This document shows positions 1 through 9,800 of a stretch of 64,000 nucleotides of DNA, piece after piece. Made by a program: the position numbers and the translations under genes. The stretch is from contig DASZBX010000039.1 of assembly GCA_035943635.1 (NCBI GenBank), forward strand, positions 1 to 64,000, given 5' to 3'. The notes under the pieces were generated by a model that was not told the origin of the DNA, ran no database searches, and worked only from the letters and a program-made list of their open reading frames with translations. How positions within the stretch are numbered: the first letter of the stretch is position 1; each line of letters begins with the position of its first letter. The DNA comes from DASZBX01 sp035943635. GTDB taxonomy: Bacteria > Actinomycetota > Actinomycetes > Streptomycetales > Catenulisporaceae.

Positions 1-543
1 GGCGCCAACGGCTCCCTGGTCAACCCGACCTCCGGCCTGTGCCTGGACGACCCGGGCGCCACCACGACCCAGGGCACCCAGCTCGAGATCTACACCTGCA
101 ACGGCACCGCCGCCCAGAACTGGACCCTGCCGGCCGCCCCGGCCGGACGGGTCGGCGCGGTGACCACCGGCGAGGGCAACAACCTGTGCCTGGACGACAA
201 GGGCGCCGCCAACGCCAACGGGACCGCCATCGAGATCTGGGGCTGCAACGGCACCAACGCCCAGAACTGGACCGTCGAGCCCGACGGCACCGTCCAGGTG
301 CTCGGCAGCTGCCTGGACGCCAACGCCGGCGGCACCACGAACGGCACGCTGGTCCAGCTCTACGGCTGTAACCAGACCGGCGCGCAGCAGTGGAAGGCCA
401 CTGCCTCCGGGCAGCTGATCAACCCGGAGTCGGGCCTGTGCCTGGACATCCCGGGCGCCAGCACCACGCAGGGAACCCAGCTCGACCTGTGGGGCTGCAA
501 CGGCGGGACCAACCAGGTCTGGAACCTGCCCGCCCTGAAGTAA
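1..543 (+). CDS. C-terminal part of a secreted ricin-B lectin protein (5' end outside window)
   Basis: The reading frame is open from base 1 and ends at TAA 541-543, so only the last 180 residues are visible. They consist of beta-trefoil ricin-B (CBM13-like) repeats with recurring CLDD/CLDxN and QxW-type motifs (AQNW, AQQW, NQVW). An Ala/Pro-rich linker near residues 44-50 separates the end of one lectin unit from a complete second one. Such modules bind galactose-, xylose- or mannose-type polymers and normally sit behind a catalytic domain, which lies left of the window. The lectin resembles those of the GH76 and GH3 enzymes downstream. The catalytic activity cannot be named from what is here. 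Confidence 0.85.
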   Translation, partial: GANGSLVNPTSGLCLDDPGATTTQGTQLEIYTCNGTAAQNWTLPAAPAGRVGAVTTGEGNNLCLDDKGAANANGTAIEIWGCNGTNAQNWTVEPDGTVQVLGSCLDANAGGTTNGTLVQLYGCNQTGAQQWKATASGQLINPESGLCLDIPGASTTQGTQLDLWGCNGGTNQVWNLPALK

Positions 544-560
544 CCGGCCCGGTGCCGTGA

Positions 561-605
561 CGCCCGGGCCGGGCCGGTGGAACGTCCACCGGCCCGGCCC
601 GGGCG
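561..605 (+). terminator. Perfect 21-bp stem-loop after the lectin gene
   Basis: Bases 561-581 are exactly complementary to 585-605 with a 3-nt loop, starting 18 bases after the stop codon. There is no U-tract, as is common in high-GC actinomycetes. It rules out any start of the LacI gene upstream of about 606. Confidence 0.75.
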
Positions 606-732
606 CCGTCGTGTCCCGGCCGCCCGGGGTGGGGTGAAAATCGGCCGCCATCAGCCGTATTGTGCGGTCCGGGTGTGTAATGTGGTCGGTATCGGCGTCT
701 TAGCGACGCCGGGGCAACGGGAGGCATGGGCG

Positions 733-1776
733 GTGAGCGCACGGGGGGCCCGGCGGGCGACGATGAACGACGTCGCCGCGCACGCCGGGGTGAGCCTGAA
801 GACCGTCTCCCGGGTGGTCAACGGCGACTCCGCGGTGGTCGAGGACACCCGGGACAAGGTGCAGCGGTCGATCGACCAGCTCGGCTTCCGGCGCAACGAC
901 TCGGCCCGGCAGCTGCGGATCGGGCGCACCGCCGGGATCGGCCTGATCCTGGAGGACGTGGCCGACCCGTTCTACTCCACCCTGACCCGCGCGGTCGAAC
1001 AGGTCGCCGCCGAACACGACTGCCTGCTGTTCACCGGCTCCTGCGACGACGATCCGCGCAAGGAGCACCAGCTCGCCCTGGCCCTGTGCGCCCGCCGGGT
1101 GGACGGCCTGCTGATCGTCCCGGCCGCGGCCGACCACGCCTACCTCGCCCCCGAGCTCGCGGCCGGCCTGCCCGCGGTGTTCATCGACCGCCCGCCGGTG
1201 AACCTGGCCGCGGATGTGGTGCTGACCGACAACATCGGCGGCGTGCGCTCGGGCATCGACCACCTGATCGCGGCCGGGCACCGCCGGATCGGCTACCTCG
1301 GCGACACCCCCTCGATCTACACCGCGCACCAGCGCCTGCTCGGCTTCCGATCGGCCATGGCCGAACATGGCCTGGCCGTGGACGACCGGTGGATCGCGAT
1401 GGGCCGCTTCGACCCGGCCCGGCTGCGCACCGAGCTCGAACGCCTGCTCACCGGTCCGGACCGGGTGACCGCGCTGTTCACCGGGAACAACCGGCTGACC
1501 GTGAGTGTGCTGCGCGAACTGGCCCACCTGCCCGACCTGGCCGGCCTGCGGCCGCGGCCGCACCCGGCCCTGATCGGCTTCGACGACTTCGAGCTCGCGG
1601 ACCTGGTCGTGCCCGGGATCTCCGTGGTGGCCCAGGACCCGGCCGGGCTGGGCCGCACCGCGGCGCGGCTGCTGTTCGACCGCCTGGACGGCCTGTCCGA
1701 CCCGCCTCGCCGCCTGGTTCTGCCCACCACGCTCTACGCCCGCGGCTCGGCCGAGCTGCCGCCCTATCCGGACTGA
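733..1776 (+). CDS. LacI-family transcriptional regulator
   Basis: This 347-residue protein has an N-terminal LacI helix-turn-helix (MNDVAAHAGVSLKTVSRVVN, about residues 11-30), a hinge, and a periplasmic-binding-protein-like effector domain with typical GLILEDVADPFYS and GFDDFELADL segments. The GTG at 733 is chosen because GGGAGG (719-724) lies 8 bases upstream; longer readings run into the terminator at 561-605. It sits between secreted carbohydrate-active genes, and LacI-type palindromes occur upstream of three of the neighbouring secreted genes. A sugar-responsive repressor of the local glycosidases is the likely role. Effector and operator are inferred. Confidence 0.88.
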   Translation: MSARGARRATMNDVAAHAGVSLKTVSRVVNGDSAVVEDTRDKVQRSIDQLGFRRNDSARQLRIGRTAGIGLILEDVADPFYSTLTRAVEQVAAEHDCLLFTGSCDDDPRKEHQLALALCARRVDGLLIVPAAADHAYLAPELAAGLPAVFIDRPPVNLAADVVLTDNIGGVRSGIDHLIAAGHRRIGYLGDTPSIYTAHQRLLGFRSAMAEHGLAVDDRWIAMGRFDPARLRTELERLLTGPDRVTALFTGNNRLTVSVLRELAHLPDLAGLRPRPHPALIGFDDFELADLVVPGISVVAQDPAGLGRTAARLLFDRLDGLSDPPRRLVLPTTLYARGSAELPPYPD

Positions 1777-1804
1777 GGGCGGTCGGCCGGCGGGAGCGGT
1801 TCCA

Positions 1805-1836
1805 GGCCGGGCAGCGACTCGTGTCGCCACCCGGCC
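1805..1836. terminator. Imperfect hairpin between convergent genes
   Basis: The arms 1805-1818 and 1823-1836 pair at 12 of 14 positions around a TCGT loop, in the 75-bp gap between the LacI stop and the HAF-protein stop. It could serve both convergent genes. Confidence 0.5.
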
Positions 1837-1851
1837 CGCTACAGCACTAAA

Positions 1852-3372
1852 TCAGGAAGCGATGATGTCGATGTAGTCGATCTTGTCGTTGCCCGATCCG
1901 GCGCCGTTCGTCAGCGTCAGCAAGCCATTGGTGACCGTGACCTGTACCGAACCCTCGAACCAGTGCGTTGCGGTACTCGGCGTGCCGGACACGATCAGGC
2001 TCCCGTTCACGGTGATCCGGTAGGTGGTGTCGGTGTAGCCCGGGTCACCGCCGACCGCGTGGACCAGGTACGTGCCGTTGGGTACCGCGATCTTCCAGCT
2101 GCCGGCGCCGCCGGACCGCTGCATCTGGAACAGGGTGTCGTAGCGGACGTCCGGCGAGCTGCCGGAGTTGCGCTCGCGGGTGTCGGACGGGTCGGCGACG
2201 TTCCAGTTGTAGCTCAGGCTGCCGTGCGTGCCATACGCCGCACCCGAGTCGACGAAGTACCCGGCCGGGACCGGCGAGCCGGTGGTGGCGAAGTTGACGT
2301 TCGCCGAGAACACCGGGGTCAGCAGGAACGCGTGCAGGGAGCCGTTGTGCAGGCCCGCGCCGACGATCTGGCCGCGGTCGTTGATCCCGGTGGCCTGCTG
2401 GAAGGTCCAGCCGGAGTTCGCCGCGACCAGGGTGCTGAGCGCGGTCAGCGGGCCGCCGGGCTGGCGCAGCCAGGCCTCCGGGGCGGCGCACGGCTGGCAG
2501 TTCGGGTTGGCGGTGCCGACGATCTGGCCGGCCGCGTTGATCGCGGTGGCCGCGTTGTACTGGATGCCGTCGATCGTGCCGAGGTCGGTCAGCACGCCGT
2601 TCTGCCACAGCGCGGCGTCCTCGGGGTCGGTGACGCCGGGCTCGGCCACGGTGCCGACGATCTGGCCGGAGATGTTGATCGCGTACGCCCCGGCGCCCTC
2701 GCCGCCCGGGACGATCGGCAGCAGGGTGACCGTGCCGTTCTGCCACTCGAAGGCGGGGCTGCCGACGACCTGGTCCTTGGCGTTGACCCCGTTGGCCGCG
2801 TTCAGGCTGTCCGGCGGGTTGCCCAGGTACGTGGGCGTGCCGGTCTGGCTGTAGAGGATGCCGATCGGGCTGCCCTCGGAGTCGGCCGGGCGCTGCCCGC
2901 CGGCCACCCGGCCGGCCGGGTCGATCGCGTTGCCCACGCCGAGGCTGTTGGTGACCGTGCCGCCGAGGTCCTGAATCACGCCGGCCGCGCTCCAGCGGAC
3001 CGGATAGCCGTAGCCGCCGTCGCTCCGGGACGCGGTGCCGGCGATCTGCCCGGCGTCGTTCACGGCGTTGGCCACGCTGTCATTGCCGCCGCTCTCGGTG
3101 CCGAGGTCGGAGATGGCGCCGTTGACCCACTTGAATCCGTGCTCGATGCCGGTGCTGGACACGCCGTAGCCGACCACCTCGCCGGCGTTGTTGATGCCGG
3201 TGGCGACGCTGGTGCCGCCGGTGGTCAGGGTACCGAGGTCGGTGACCGTGTACAGCGGCGCGGGCGTGGTGGCCTGGGCCGCGCCGGTGAACAGGGCCGG
3301 GGTGAGCAGGGCGAGGCTGAGGACTGCGATGCGTGGCGCGAGTGCGGTGGTGCGTCTGCCTGACGGGTGCAT
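1852..3372 (-). CDS. Secreted HAF-repeat protein with C-terminal malectin/CBM-like domain
   Basis: The 506-residue protein begins with a Sec signal peptide (MHPSGRR..., hydrophobic core, cleavage near AQA-TT at about residue 35). Residues 40-350 carry at least seven HAF-type repeats built on the pattern (A/G)IN-x-x-GQIVGT, a motif of predicted extracellular repeat proteins. The last 150 residues form a beta-rich domain with YxVxAVGGDPGYTDTTYRITVNG and a closing IDYIDI, resembling malectin-like or CBM35-like carbohydrate-binding modules. No catalytic residues are recognisable. A 16-bp LacI-type palindrome lies 42 bases upstream of the start. It is probably an exported polymer-binding protein; its exact role is unknown. 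Confidence 0.75.
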   Translation of the reverse strand: MHPSGRRTTALAPRIAVLSLALLTPALFTGAAQATTPAPLYTVTDLGTLTTGGTSVATGINNAGEVVGYGVSSTGIEHGFKWVNGAISDLGTESGGNDSVANAVNDAGQIAGTASRSDGGYGYPVRWSAAGVIQDLGGTVTNSLGVGNAIDPAGRVAGGQRPADSEGSPIGILYSQTGTPTYLGNPPDSLNAANGVNAKDQVVGSPAFEWQNGTVTLLPIVPGGEGAGAYAINISGQIVGTVAEPGVTDPEDAALWQNGVLTDLGTIDGIQYNAATAINAAGQIVGTANPNCQPCAAPEAWLRQPGGPLTALSTLVAANSGWTFQQATGINDRGQIVGAGLHNGSLHAFLLTPVFSANVNFATTGSPVPAGYFVDSGAAYGTHGSLSYNWNVADPSDTRERNSGSSPDVRYDTLFQMQRSGGAGSWKIAVPNGTYLVHAVGGDPGYTDTTYRITVNGSLIVSGTPSTATHWFEGSVQVTVTNGLLTLTNGAGSGNDKIDYIDIIAS

Positions 3373-3413
3373 GGCGAACCTTTCACGCGAACGGAGGAAG
3401 GTGGACCGGGCAT

Positions 3414-3429
3414 CGGAGAGCGCTCTCCG
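3414..3429. promoter_or_regulatory. LacI/CebR-like 16-bp perfect palindrome (operator)
   Basis: CGGAGAGCGCTCTCCG is a perfect palindrome with the central CG typical of LacI-family operators, and it resembles the GAGCGCTC core known for the streptomycete cellulose regulator CebR. It lies 42 bases upstream of the HAF-protein start codon, in a leader position suited to repression. The rest of the 390-bp gap (3373-3762) shows AT-richer promoter-like DNA near 3680-3720 and no gene. Confidence 0.55.
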
Positions 3430-3762
3430 AGCCGGGCAGCACTGAGCATTACGCCGAAGTGACAGAACGTCAACCTTGGACGACCGGCAACTGCGGCCGG
3501 GATTCGGCGTGATCGCGGCCCGGAGGCCGGGCGGGGTCGGGTCCCGGCGTCGGCGGGATCACCGGCCTGACGTGGGCCTGACGGCGACCGGCCGGGCCGA
3601 TCGTGATCGGCCCGGCGGCGCACTGCCTTACTGCGGACGACTGCGGAGCGGGTACGGGTACCCGCCGCGCAGTCTATCGCATTACACTGAATTGCAGGGA
3701 AATATGTTGCTCTGTCTCAGTTTGTCCCGATGCTTAGGTGTGCTCTGATTCCGGATCCGGAC

Positions 3763-5628
3763 CTACGGGATGCTCCAGATCTGGTTCGCCCCGGCGTTGC
3801 AGTCCCAGATGTCGAGCTGCGTACCGGTGGCGGTGCTGAACCCGGGGTCGTCCAGGCACTTGCCGGAGTTCGGGTTGAGCAGTTCGCCGTTGGCCTGGTG
3901 CTGCCAGGTCTGGGCGCCGGTGCCGTTGCAGGTGTAGAGCTCGACGAGCGTGCCGTCGGCGGTGGCGCCGCCGGTCACGTCCAGGCACTTGCCGAGCGCC
4001 TGCAGGGTCTGGTTCGTCTCGACGGTCCACTGCTGGGCACTGGTGCCGTTGCAGGTGTAGATGTCGATCTTGTTGCCGTCCGCGGTGCTCGCGGCCCAGT
4101 CGTCGACGCACAGTCCGCTATAGCCGGTGATGGCGCCGGTCGGGGTCGTCGGCGGCGGAGGCGGAGGGGTCCCGGATCCGGTGGGCAGCTTGAGCGTGGC
4201 GTTGAAGGCGTCCGAGGCGGACTGCTGGTCGGGATAGTTGACGTTGTTCAACGGTCCGGCCCACTGCAGCCCGGACTGTCCGTCGCCGTTGGTGTCCTTC
4301 GCGGTGATGGACGCGGCCTGGGCGTTGAGGAACGAGTTGTACGCGGTCGTGTTCGTGGTGCGCGCGAACTCGGACAGGTCGCGGACGAAGACCCCCTTGA
4401 AGGAGTAGCCGTCGTTGGCGCAGCCGTTCGGCTCGCACGCGTCGACCAGGACGCCGTTGCTGACCAGGTGGGCCGTGGCGGCGGTGGCGATCGAGTTGGC
4501 CGTGGTCAACAGCGAGCTGTTGGGAGCCGCGATGTTCAGCTGGCTCAGCCCGGCCAGGATCACGCCCTGGTTGTAGGTGTACGTGGGGTTGTTGTCGTTC
4601 TTGCAGGTGGACAGGTTCAGTCCGTCATTGACCAGGTTCTGCGAGTTGATCATGCCGGTCTTGCTGAACCAGGTCCACTCCGTCTGCGCGCGGCTCAGGA
4701 ACGTGGTGTCTCCGGAGATGGCGTTGTGCAGCGACGCGTTGAGCTCCAGGAAGAGCTCGTTCGCGATCGCGTTCTTGGCGGTCTTCGCCGTCGACCACCA
4801 CACGCCGCCGCCGCACGTACCGGTGTCCCAGTACTGATTCATGAAGTTGGCGTCGTACTCGGCGGTCTGCAGGTACGCGCTGTTGCCCGTGTACTGGTAG
4901 GCGCGCAGCCACGCCAGACCCCACCAACCGGTGTCGTCGATGTAGGCGTCGGTGAACTGCGCGCCGCCCTGGTCCGCGTAGATCAGCGGGATCGCGTACG
5001 CGTAGGTCGAGTCGCCGGACAACGTGATGTAGTCGAGCAGGTCGGTCATCGCGTTGGCGTCCTGCCAACTCGGGCCGCCGGACCAGGATCCGGTGGAGGG
5101 GTTGAAGTACTGCATCAGTGCCGTGATGGACGCGGCCGTGGGCGTCGCGGCGTGCGTGGTGGAACGCAGCCAGGGCGTACAGGCGACGTCGGCCCGGTCG
5201 CCCGCCTTGCCGCAGGCGCGCACCGCGCCGACGCCGTGGGCGGACGGGTTGTCGACGTTGTACATCTGGGTCCGCCAGCTGGTGTCGCCGGCCGGGATGG
5301 TGGTGTCGCCGAGCATGTTGCCGGAGGCGAAGGTCTGGCCGCCGTCGAAGGACCGGTCGATCCAGACCTCGTCGGTGGGCGAGCCGTTGGCGACGTCGGC
5401 CCAGGCCATGTCGTCGGCGTCGTCGAAGTGCAGGGTGATGCTGCGGCTCCACACGGTGGCGGTGGCCGCCGTCCGGTCACCGGCGGCGAGCGCGGGGTCG
5501 CGGGCGTCGCAGTAGGCGTTGCACACGCTGGAGTTGGCTGCCTCCGCCGTGGCGGCGGGGAGTAGGACGGTGAGCCCCGATAAAAGCGCTGTGACGCTCA
5601 TCGACGCGATCAGGGAACGTGAACGCAT
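3763..5628 (-). CDS. Secreted GH76 alpha-1,6-mannanase-like enzyme with ricin-B lectin
   Basis: This 621-residue protein is probably a glycoside hydrolase family 76 endo-alpha-1,6-mannanase. The ATG at 5628 is preferred over upstream starts because it opens directly onto a signal peptide (MRSRSLIASMSV..., cleavage near AEA-AN). The GH76 fold carries the diagnostic acidic pair Asp231-Asp232 in YIDDTGWWGLAWLRAY, plus GGVWWS and NQGVILAGL. A Pro-rich linker (PPPPPP) leads to a ricin-B lectin (about 500-621) with AQQW/AQTW/NQIW motifs. Residues 35-110 form an extra N-terminal beta domain with FDGGQTF. Substrates would be fungal or actinobacterial mannan. A LacI-type palindrome lies about 190 bp upstream. 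Confidence 0.85.
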   Translation of the reverse strand: MRSRSLIASMSVTALLSGLTVLLPAATAEAANSSVCNAYCDARDPALAAGDRTAATATVWSRSITLHFDDADDMAWADVANGSPTDEVWIDRSFDGGQTFASGNMLGDTTIPAGDTSWRTQMYNVDNPSAHGVGAVRACGKAGDRADVACTPWLRSTTHAATPTAASITALMQYFNPSTGSWSGGPSWQDANAMTDLLDYITLSGDSTYAYAIPLIYADQGGAQFTDAYIDDTGWWGLAWLRAYQYTGNSAYLQTAEYDANFMNQYWDTGTCGGGVWWSTAKTAKNAIANELFLELNASLHNAISGDTTFLSRAQTEWTWFSKTGMINSQNLVNDGLNLSTCKNDNNPTYTYNQGVILAGLSQLNIAAPNSSLLTTANSIATAATAHLVSNGVLVDACEPNGCANDGYSFKGVFVRDLSEFARTTNTTAYNSFLNAQAASITAKDTNGDGQSGLQWAGPLNNVNYPDQQSASDAFNATLKLPTGSGTPPPPPPTTPTGAITGYSGLCVDDWAASTADGNKIDIYTCNGTSAQQWTVETNQTLQALGKCLDVTGGATADGTLVELYTCNGTGAQTWQHQANGELLNPNSGKCLDDPGFSTATGTQLDIWDCNAGANQIWSIP

Positions 5629-5817
5629 GGAAAGTGCACCTCGTAGTGCGTTTAAGGGCGCGGTTCGGGTCCCGGCGTGGTGGACGTCGGGCGAGGGTAC
5701 GCCGGGAGCCGTTCTGGCGCCGGGGTGGTCCGGGGTGCTCGACGTGGGTGGCATCAAGCGTTTCCGGGAACCGGCGCGGTCCGGGCTCGGGGCGTTGGGG
5801 CGATCGTGTCAACGTAC

Positions 5818-5833
5818 TTGACAACGTTGTCAA
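5818..5833. promoter_or_regulatory. LacI-type operator TTGACAACGTTGTCAA
   Basis: This is a perfect 16-bp palindrome with a central AACGTT. Overlapping TGTCAAC/TTGAC half-sites on both sides (5807-5840) suggest a second, degenerate box. The TTGACA within it could also be the -35 element of the GH76 gene, so binding would block the promoter. A related box lies upstream of the GH3 gene. Confidence 0.6.
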
Positions 5834-6521
5834 CTGACACGGTTGAAGGGTATGGAAATACCATTCGGCCTCTGCGTCAAGGGTTCATGGCGGAACTTGC
5901 GGAAACTTTTCCGTAACCGGGTGGTTCGTTCCTGGTCCGCGACGGCGGCTGGTGCGGTACACCGGGACGGATACGAGCCCGTGCCCGGGCGGTTTCGCGC
6001 CGGGAAGGTATTTTGCCGGCCCGGACAACAAATTCGCCTGCGCGTTGGGAGGGCCTTGTCCAGTGTGCTGAACAGCGGTGATGGCCGCGTCGGCGCCTGT
6101 CGGCATCGCCTCGGGGGAGGGCGGATTCCCTTGCGTGGCGCGGATGTTTCCGGTTCTGGTGCGGTCGGGTCATGCGGATTACTCTTTTCGTGTCCTTTGC
6201 CTGATCTGTACGCGACCGGTTCGGGCCCTGGGAATGGCTCGGAATCCGAATGGCGCCGAGGCCCGAATCGGCTCGGCCGAGACGCGCTTTCCGGCCGGAA
6301 TTCACCCATGACCGAGGCCGTCTGATAGGCACCCGCAGCACCGGATCGGCGGCGCAGAAACTGGCCTCGCACTGGCCGATCAGAGCTGTGAGCTGTGGTG
6401 GAGCACTCAATATCGTCCCCTGACGTGATCTGGAAAACCTTGCCCCCGAAGGGTTCCGAGCTGCCCCGGTATATCCGTCCCCTGGCATGGCGGTTCGTGC
6501 GGCGCCGACTCTCGTCCGGCC

Positions 6522-6537
6522 ACGACAACGTTGCAAA
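6522..6537. promoter_or_regulatory. Degenerate copy of the LacI-type operator upstream of the GH3 gene
   Basis: ACGACAACGTTGCAAA shares the GACAACGTTG core of the palindrome at 5818-5833 and lies 278 bases before the GH3 start. The shared core suggests that one regulator controls both glycosidase genes; the LacI protein at 733-1776 is the obvious candidate. Confidence 0.4.
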
Positions 6538-6814
6538 GTCCGGGCTGCGGGTTCGCTCAGACCGCTCCCCGAAGCATTGACAGCGCCACTCAGCGGGTGT
6601 TACATCCCCGTTGCGGTTTGTTGTCGCAGGCAACATCCACAGGGCCTGCTCCGTCCTCCCTCCCGCACTGGACGGTGCAGGCCTTACCCGCACGCACAGG
6701 CACCGATCGAACCACCCCTACCAGCGGCCCCACCCGCTACCCTCGCGGCCGTCCGCCGGAGGTCCCCCGAAGTACCCCGGCGGCGCGCCGGCGGTGCTGT
6801 TGTCTGGAGGCATT

Positions 6815-9800
6815 GTGCACGTTCCCCGCAAGGCGTCGAGGTTCAGAACCTCGCGCACGTTAGGCCTGGCCGTGGTGATGGTCTCGGCCGGCCTGACCGC
6901 TTTCGCCGGCTCCACCCCGGCCTCGGCCGCCACCCCCACCGCGGCCTGCCCCTGGGTCGGGTCCTCCCTGCCGATCTCCCAGCGGGTGAGCGAGGTGATG
7001 GCGAAGATCACCGTGCCCCAGGAGATCTCCCTGGTCACCGGCGCGAGCGGGTCCAGCTACGTCGGCTTCACCCCCGCGATCGGTTCGCTGTGCATCCCGG
7101 CGATGAACCTGGAGGACGGCCCGGCGGGCGTGGCCGACGGGATGTCGAACGTCACCCAGCTGCCCGCGCCGGTCGACGTCGCGGCCACCTGGGACACCGC
7201 CGCCGAGCAGCAGTACGGCAAGGTGATCGGCTCCGAGGAGTCGGCCAAGGGCACCACCGTGGACCTCGGCCCGACCATCAACATCGTGCGCGACCCGCGC
7301 TGGGGCCGGGCGTTCGAGTCGATCGGCGAGGACCCGTACCTCAACGGCCAGCTCGGCGCCGCCGACATCCAGGGTGTGCAGTCCACCGGCGTGATGGCCC
7401 AGGTCAAGCACTACGCGGTGTACAACCAGGAGACCAACCGCAACACCCCCTCGGACAACGCGATCGTCAGCACCCAGGCCGAGCAGGAGATCTACCTGCC
7501 CGCGTTCCAGGCCTCGGTGCAGCAGGGCGCGGCCTCCTCGGTGATGTGCTCCTACAGCAGCATCAACGGCACCGCGGCGTGCCAGAACCCGTACCTGCTG
7601 AGCACGGTCCTGCGCCAGCAGCTCGGCTTCACCGGGTTCGTCACCTCCGACTGGGGCGCCACACACTCCACGGTCGCCTCCGCGAACGCGGGCCTGGACC
7701 AGGACATGCCGGGTAACGACGGCTACTACGGCACCACTCTGCAGAACGCCGTGAGCTCCGGCCAGGTCAGCCAGGCCACGCTGAACACCGCGGTCTCCGA
7801 GATCCTGACCGAGATGTTCGGCTTCGGCGACTTCGACAAGGCCCCGGTCGGCTCCCCGTCCGAGACCGCGACCGACTCCGCCGACCAGTCCGCGGCCACC
7901 TCGCTGGCCGAGGAGGGCACCGTCCTGCTGAAGAACTCCGGCAACGTGCTCCCGCTGACCTCGGCCGACACGTCGGTCGCGGTGATCGGCGCGGACGCGT
8001 CGACCAGCGTGCAGTCGGTCGGCGGCGGCAGCGCCGGGGTGAACTCCAGCGGCACCGTCACCCCGCTGCAGGGGATCACCGCCGCGGCGCCCGGCGGCGT
8101 CACGGTCAGCTACAACAACGGCTCCTCGGACAGCTCCGCGGCCTCGCTGGCCGCCTCCTCGAAGGTCGCGGTGGTCTTCGCCAGCGACTTCGAGGGCGAG
8201 GGCAGCGACCTGACCAGCATCGACCTCGGCAGCACCGAGGACAACCTGATCTCCGCGGTCGCCGCCGCCAACCCGAACACGATCGTGGTGCTCAACACCG
8301 GCTCCGCGGTCGTCATGCCCTGGCTCTCCTCGGTCAAGGGCGTGCTCGAGGCCTGGTACCCGGGCCAGGAGGACGGCACCGCGATCGCCTCGCTGCTGTT
8401 CGGCAACTCCGACCCGTCCGGCCACCTGACCGTGACCTTCCCGACCTCGTTGTCGCAGGTCCCGGCGAACACCACCGCGCAGTGGCCGGGCACCAACGGC
8501 ACCGTGCAGTACTCCGAGGGCGTCGACGTCGGCTACCGCTGGTACAACGCGCAGAACGACACCCCGCTGTTCCCGTTCGGCTTCGGCCTGTCGTACACCT
8601 CGTTCTCCTTCAGCAACCTGCACGTCGGCAGCCTGACCGCCGGCGGCCAGGCCACCGTGACGGCCACGGTGACCAACACCGGGTCGCGGTCCGGCGCGGA
8701 CGTCGCGCAGCTCTACGTGACCGACCCGGCCGCCTCGGGCCAGCCGCCCAAGGCGCTGGAGGGCTTCGCCCGGGTGAACCTCGCCGCGGGCGCGAGCCAG
8801 ACCGTCACCTTCCCGGTGACCCAGCAGAGCCTGCAGTACTGGAGCACCAGCACCAACAACTGGGCCACCAGCACCGGCAACTACACGATCAGCGTCGGTG
8901 ACTCCAACGCCAACCTCCCGCTGACCGGCACCCTCGCCGTCACCTCGGCCCAGCTCGGCCAGCCGGTCACCGTGACCAACCCCGGCCCGCAGGAGGGCGT
9001 CTCCGGCACCGGGGTCAACGTGACCGTCGCCGGCCACGACTCCACCGGCGGCCAGACCCTGACCTACTCGGCCGCCAACCTGCCCGCCGGCCTCTCGATC
9101 AACGCCTCCACCGGCGCGATCACCGGCACGCCGAGCAGCGCCGGCACCACCACCGCGACCGTCACGGCCAAGGACGGCAACGGCGCGCAGGCCTCGGTCT
9201 CGTTCGTCTGGACCGTCTCGCCCAACGGCCTCGGCGCCACCCCGCTGGTCGGGTACCAGGGCCTCTGCCTGGACCTGAGCACGGACAACAACACGCCGGG
9301 GACGAAGGTGGAGGTCTACACCTGCAACGGCACCAACGGCCAGCAGTGGACTGAGGAGGCCAACGGCACGCTCCAGGCCGACGGCGCCTGCCTCGACGTG
9401 GCCGGCGGCGGCACCGCCAACGGCAGCCTGGTCGACCTGTACACCTGCAACGGCACCGGCGCCCAGGTCTGGCAGCCCCAGGCCAACGGCGAGTTGCTCA
9501 ACCCGCAGTCCGGCAAGTGCCTGGACGGCACCGGCAACGGCGGATCCGGGACCCAGGTCGAGATCTGGACCTGCGCCGCGACCGCGAACCAGCTGTGGGT
9601 CTCCCCGGCCGGTTCGAGCACCGGCGGCGGCAGCGCGACCGGCGCGATCACCGGCTACGACAGCCTGTGCGTCGACGTCAACGCGGCCAACAACGCGGAC
9701 GGCACCAAGGTCGACATCTACACCTGCAACGGCACCAACGCGCAGCAGTGGACTGTCGAGTCGAACCAGACTCTCCAGGCTCTGGGCAAGTGCCTGGACG

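Larger units (their letters stand above)
5629..6814. other. 1.2-kb intergenic region with several palindromes, no credible gene
   Basis: This long gap is less GC-rich than its neighbours, and no open frame in it reads like a protein. Besides the operators listed separately it holds a CGGAAA-CT-TTTCCG palindrome at 5900-5913 and a GGTAT-GGAA-ATACC repeat near 5848-5861. It probably carries the promoters of the GH76 gene (leftward) and the GH3 gene (rightward). Confidence 0.5.

Noticed and set aside
3730..5565. Long open frame antisense to the GH76 gene
   Set aside because: It is antisense to a gene with clear domains. Its composition (Val/Gly/Arg-rich) is what high-GC complementary strands give. 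The same holds for the long frames opposite GH3, thrS, fbiC, leuS, EF-G2 and secD.
5830..6693. 287-codon open frame in the GH76-GH3 gap
   Set aside because: It has no domain, no ribosome site and an Arg/Pro/Ser-rich translation typical of non-coding DNA.
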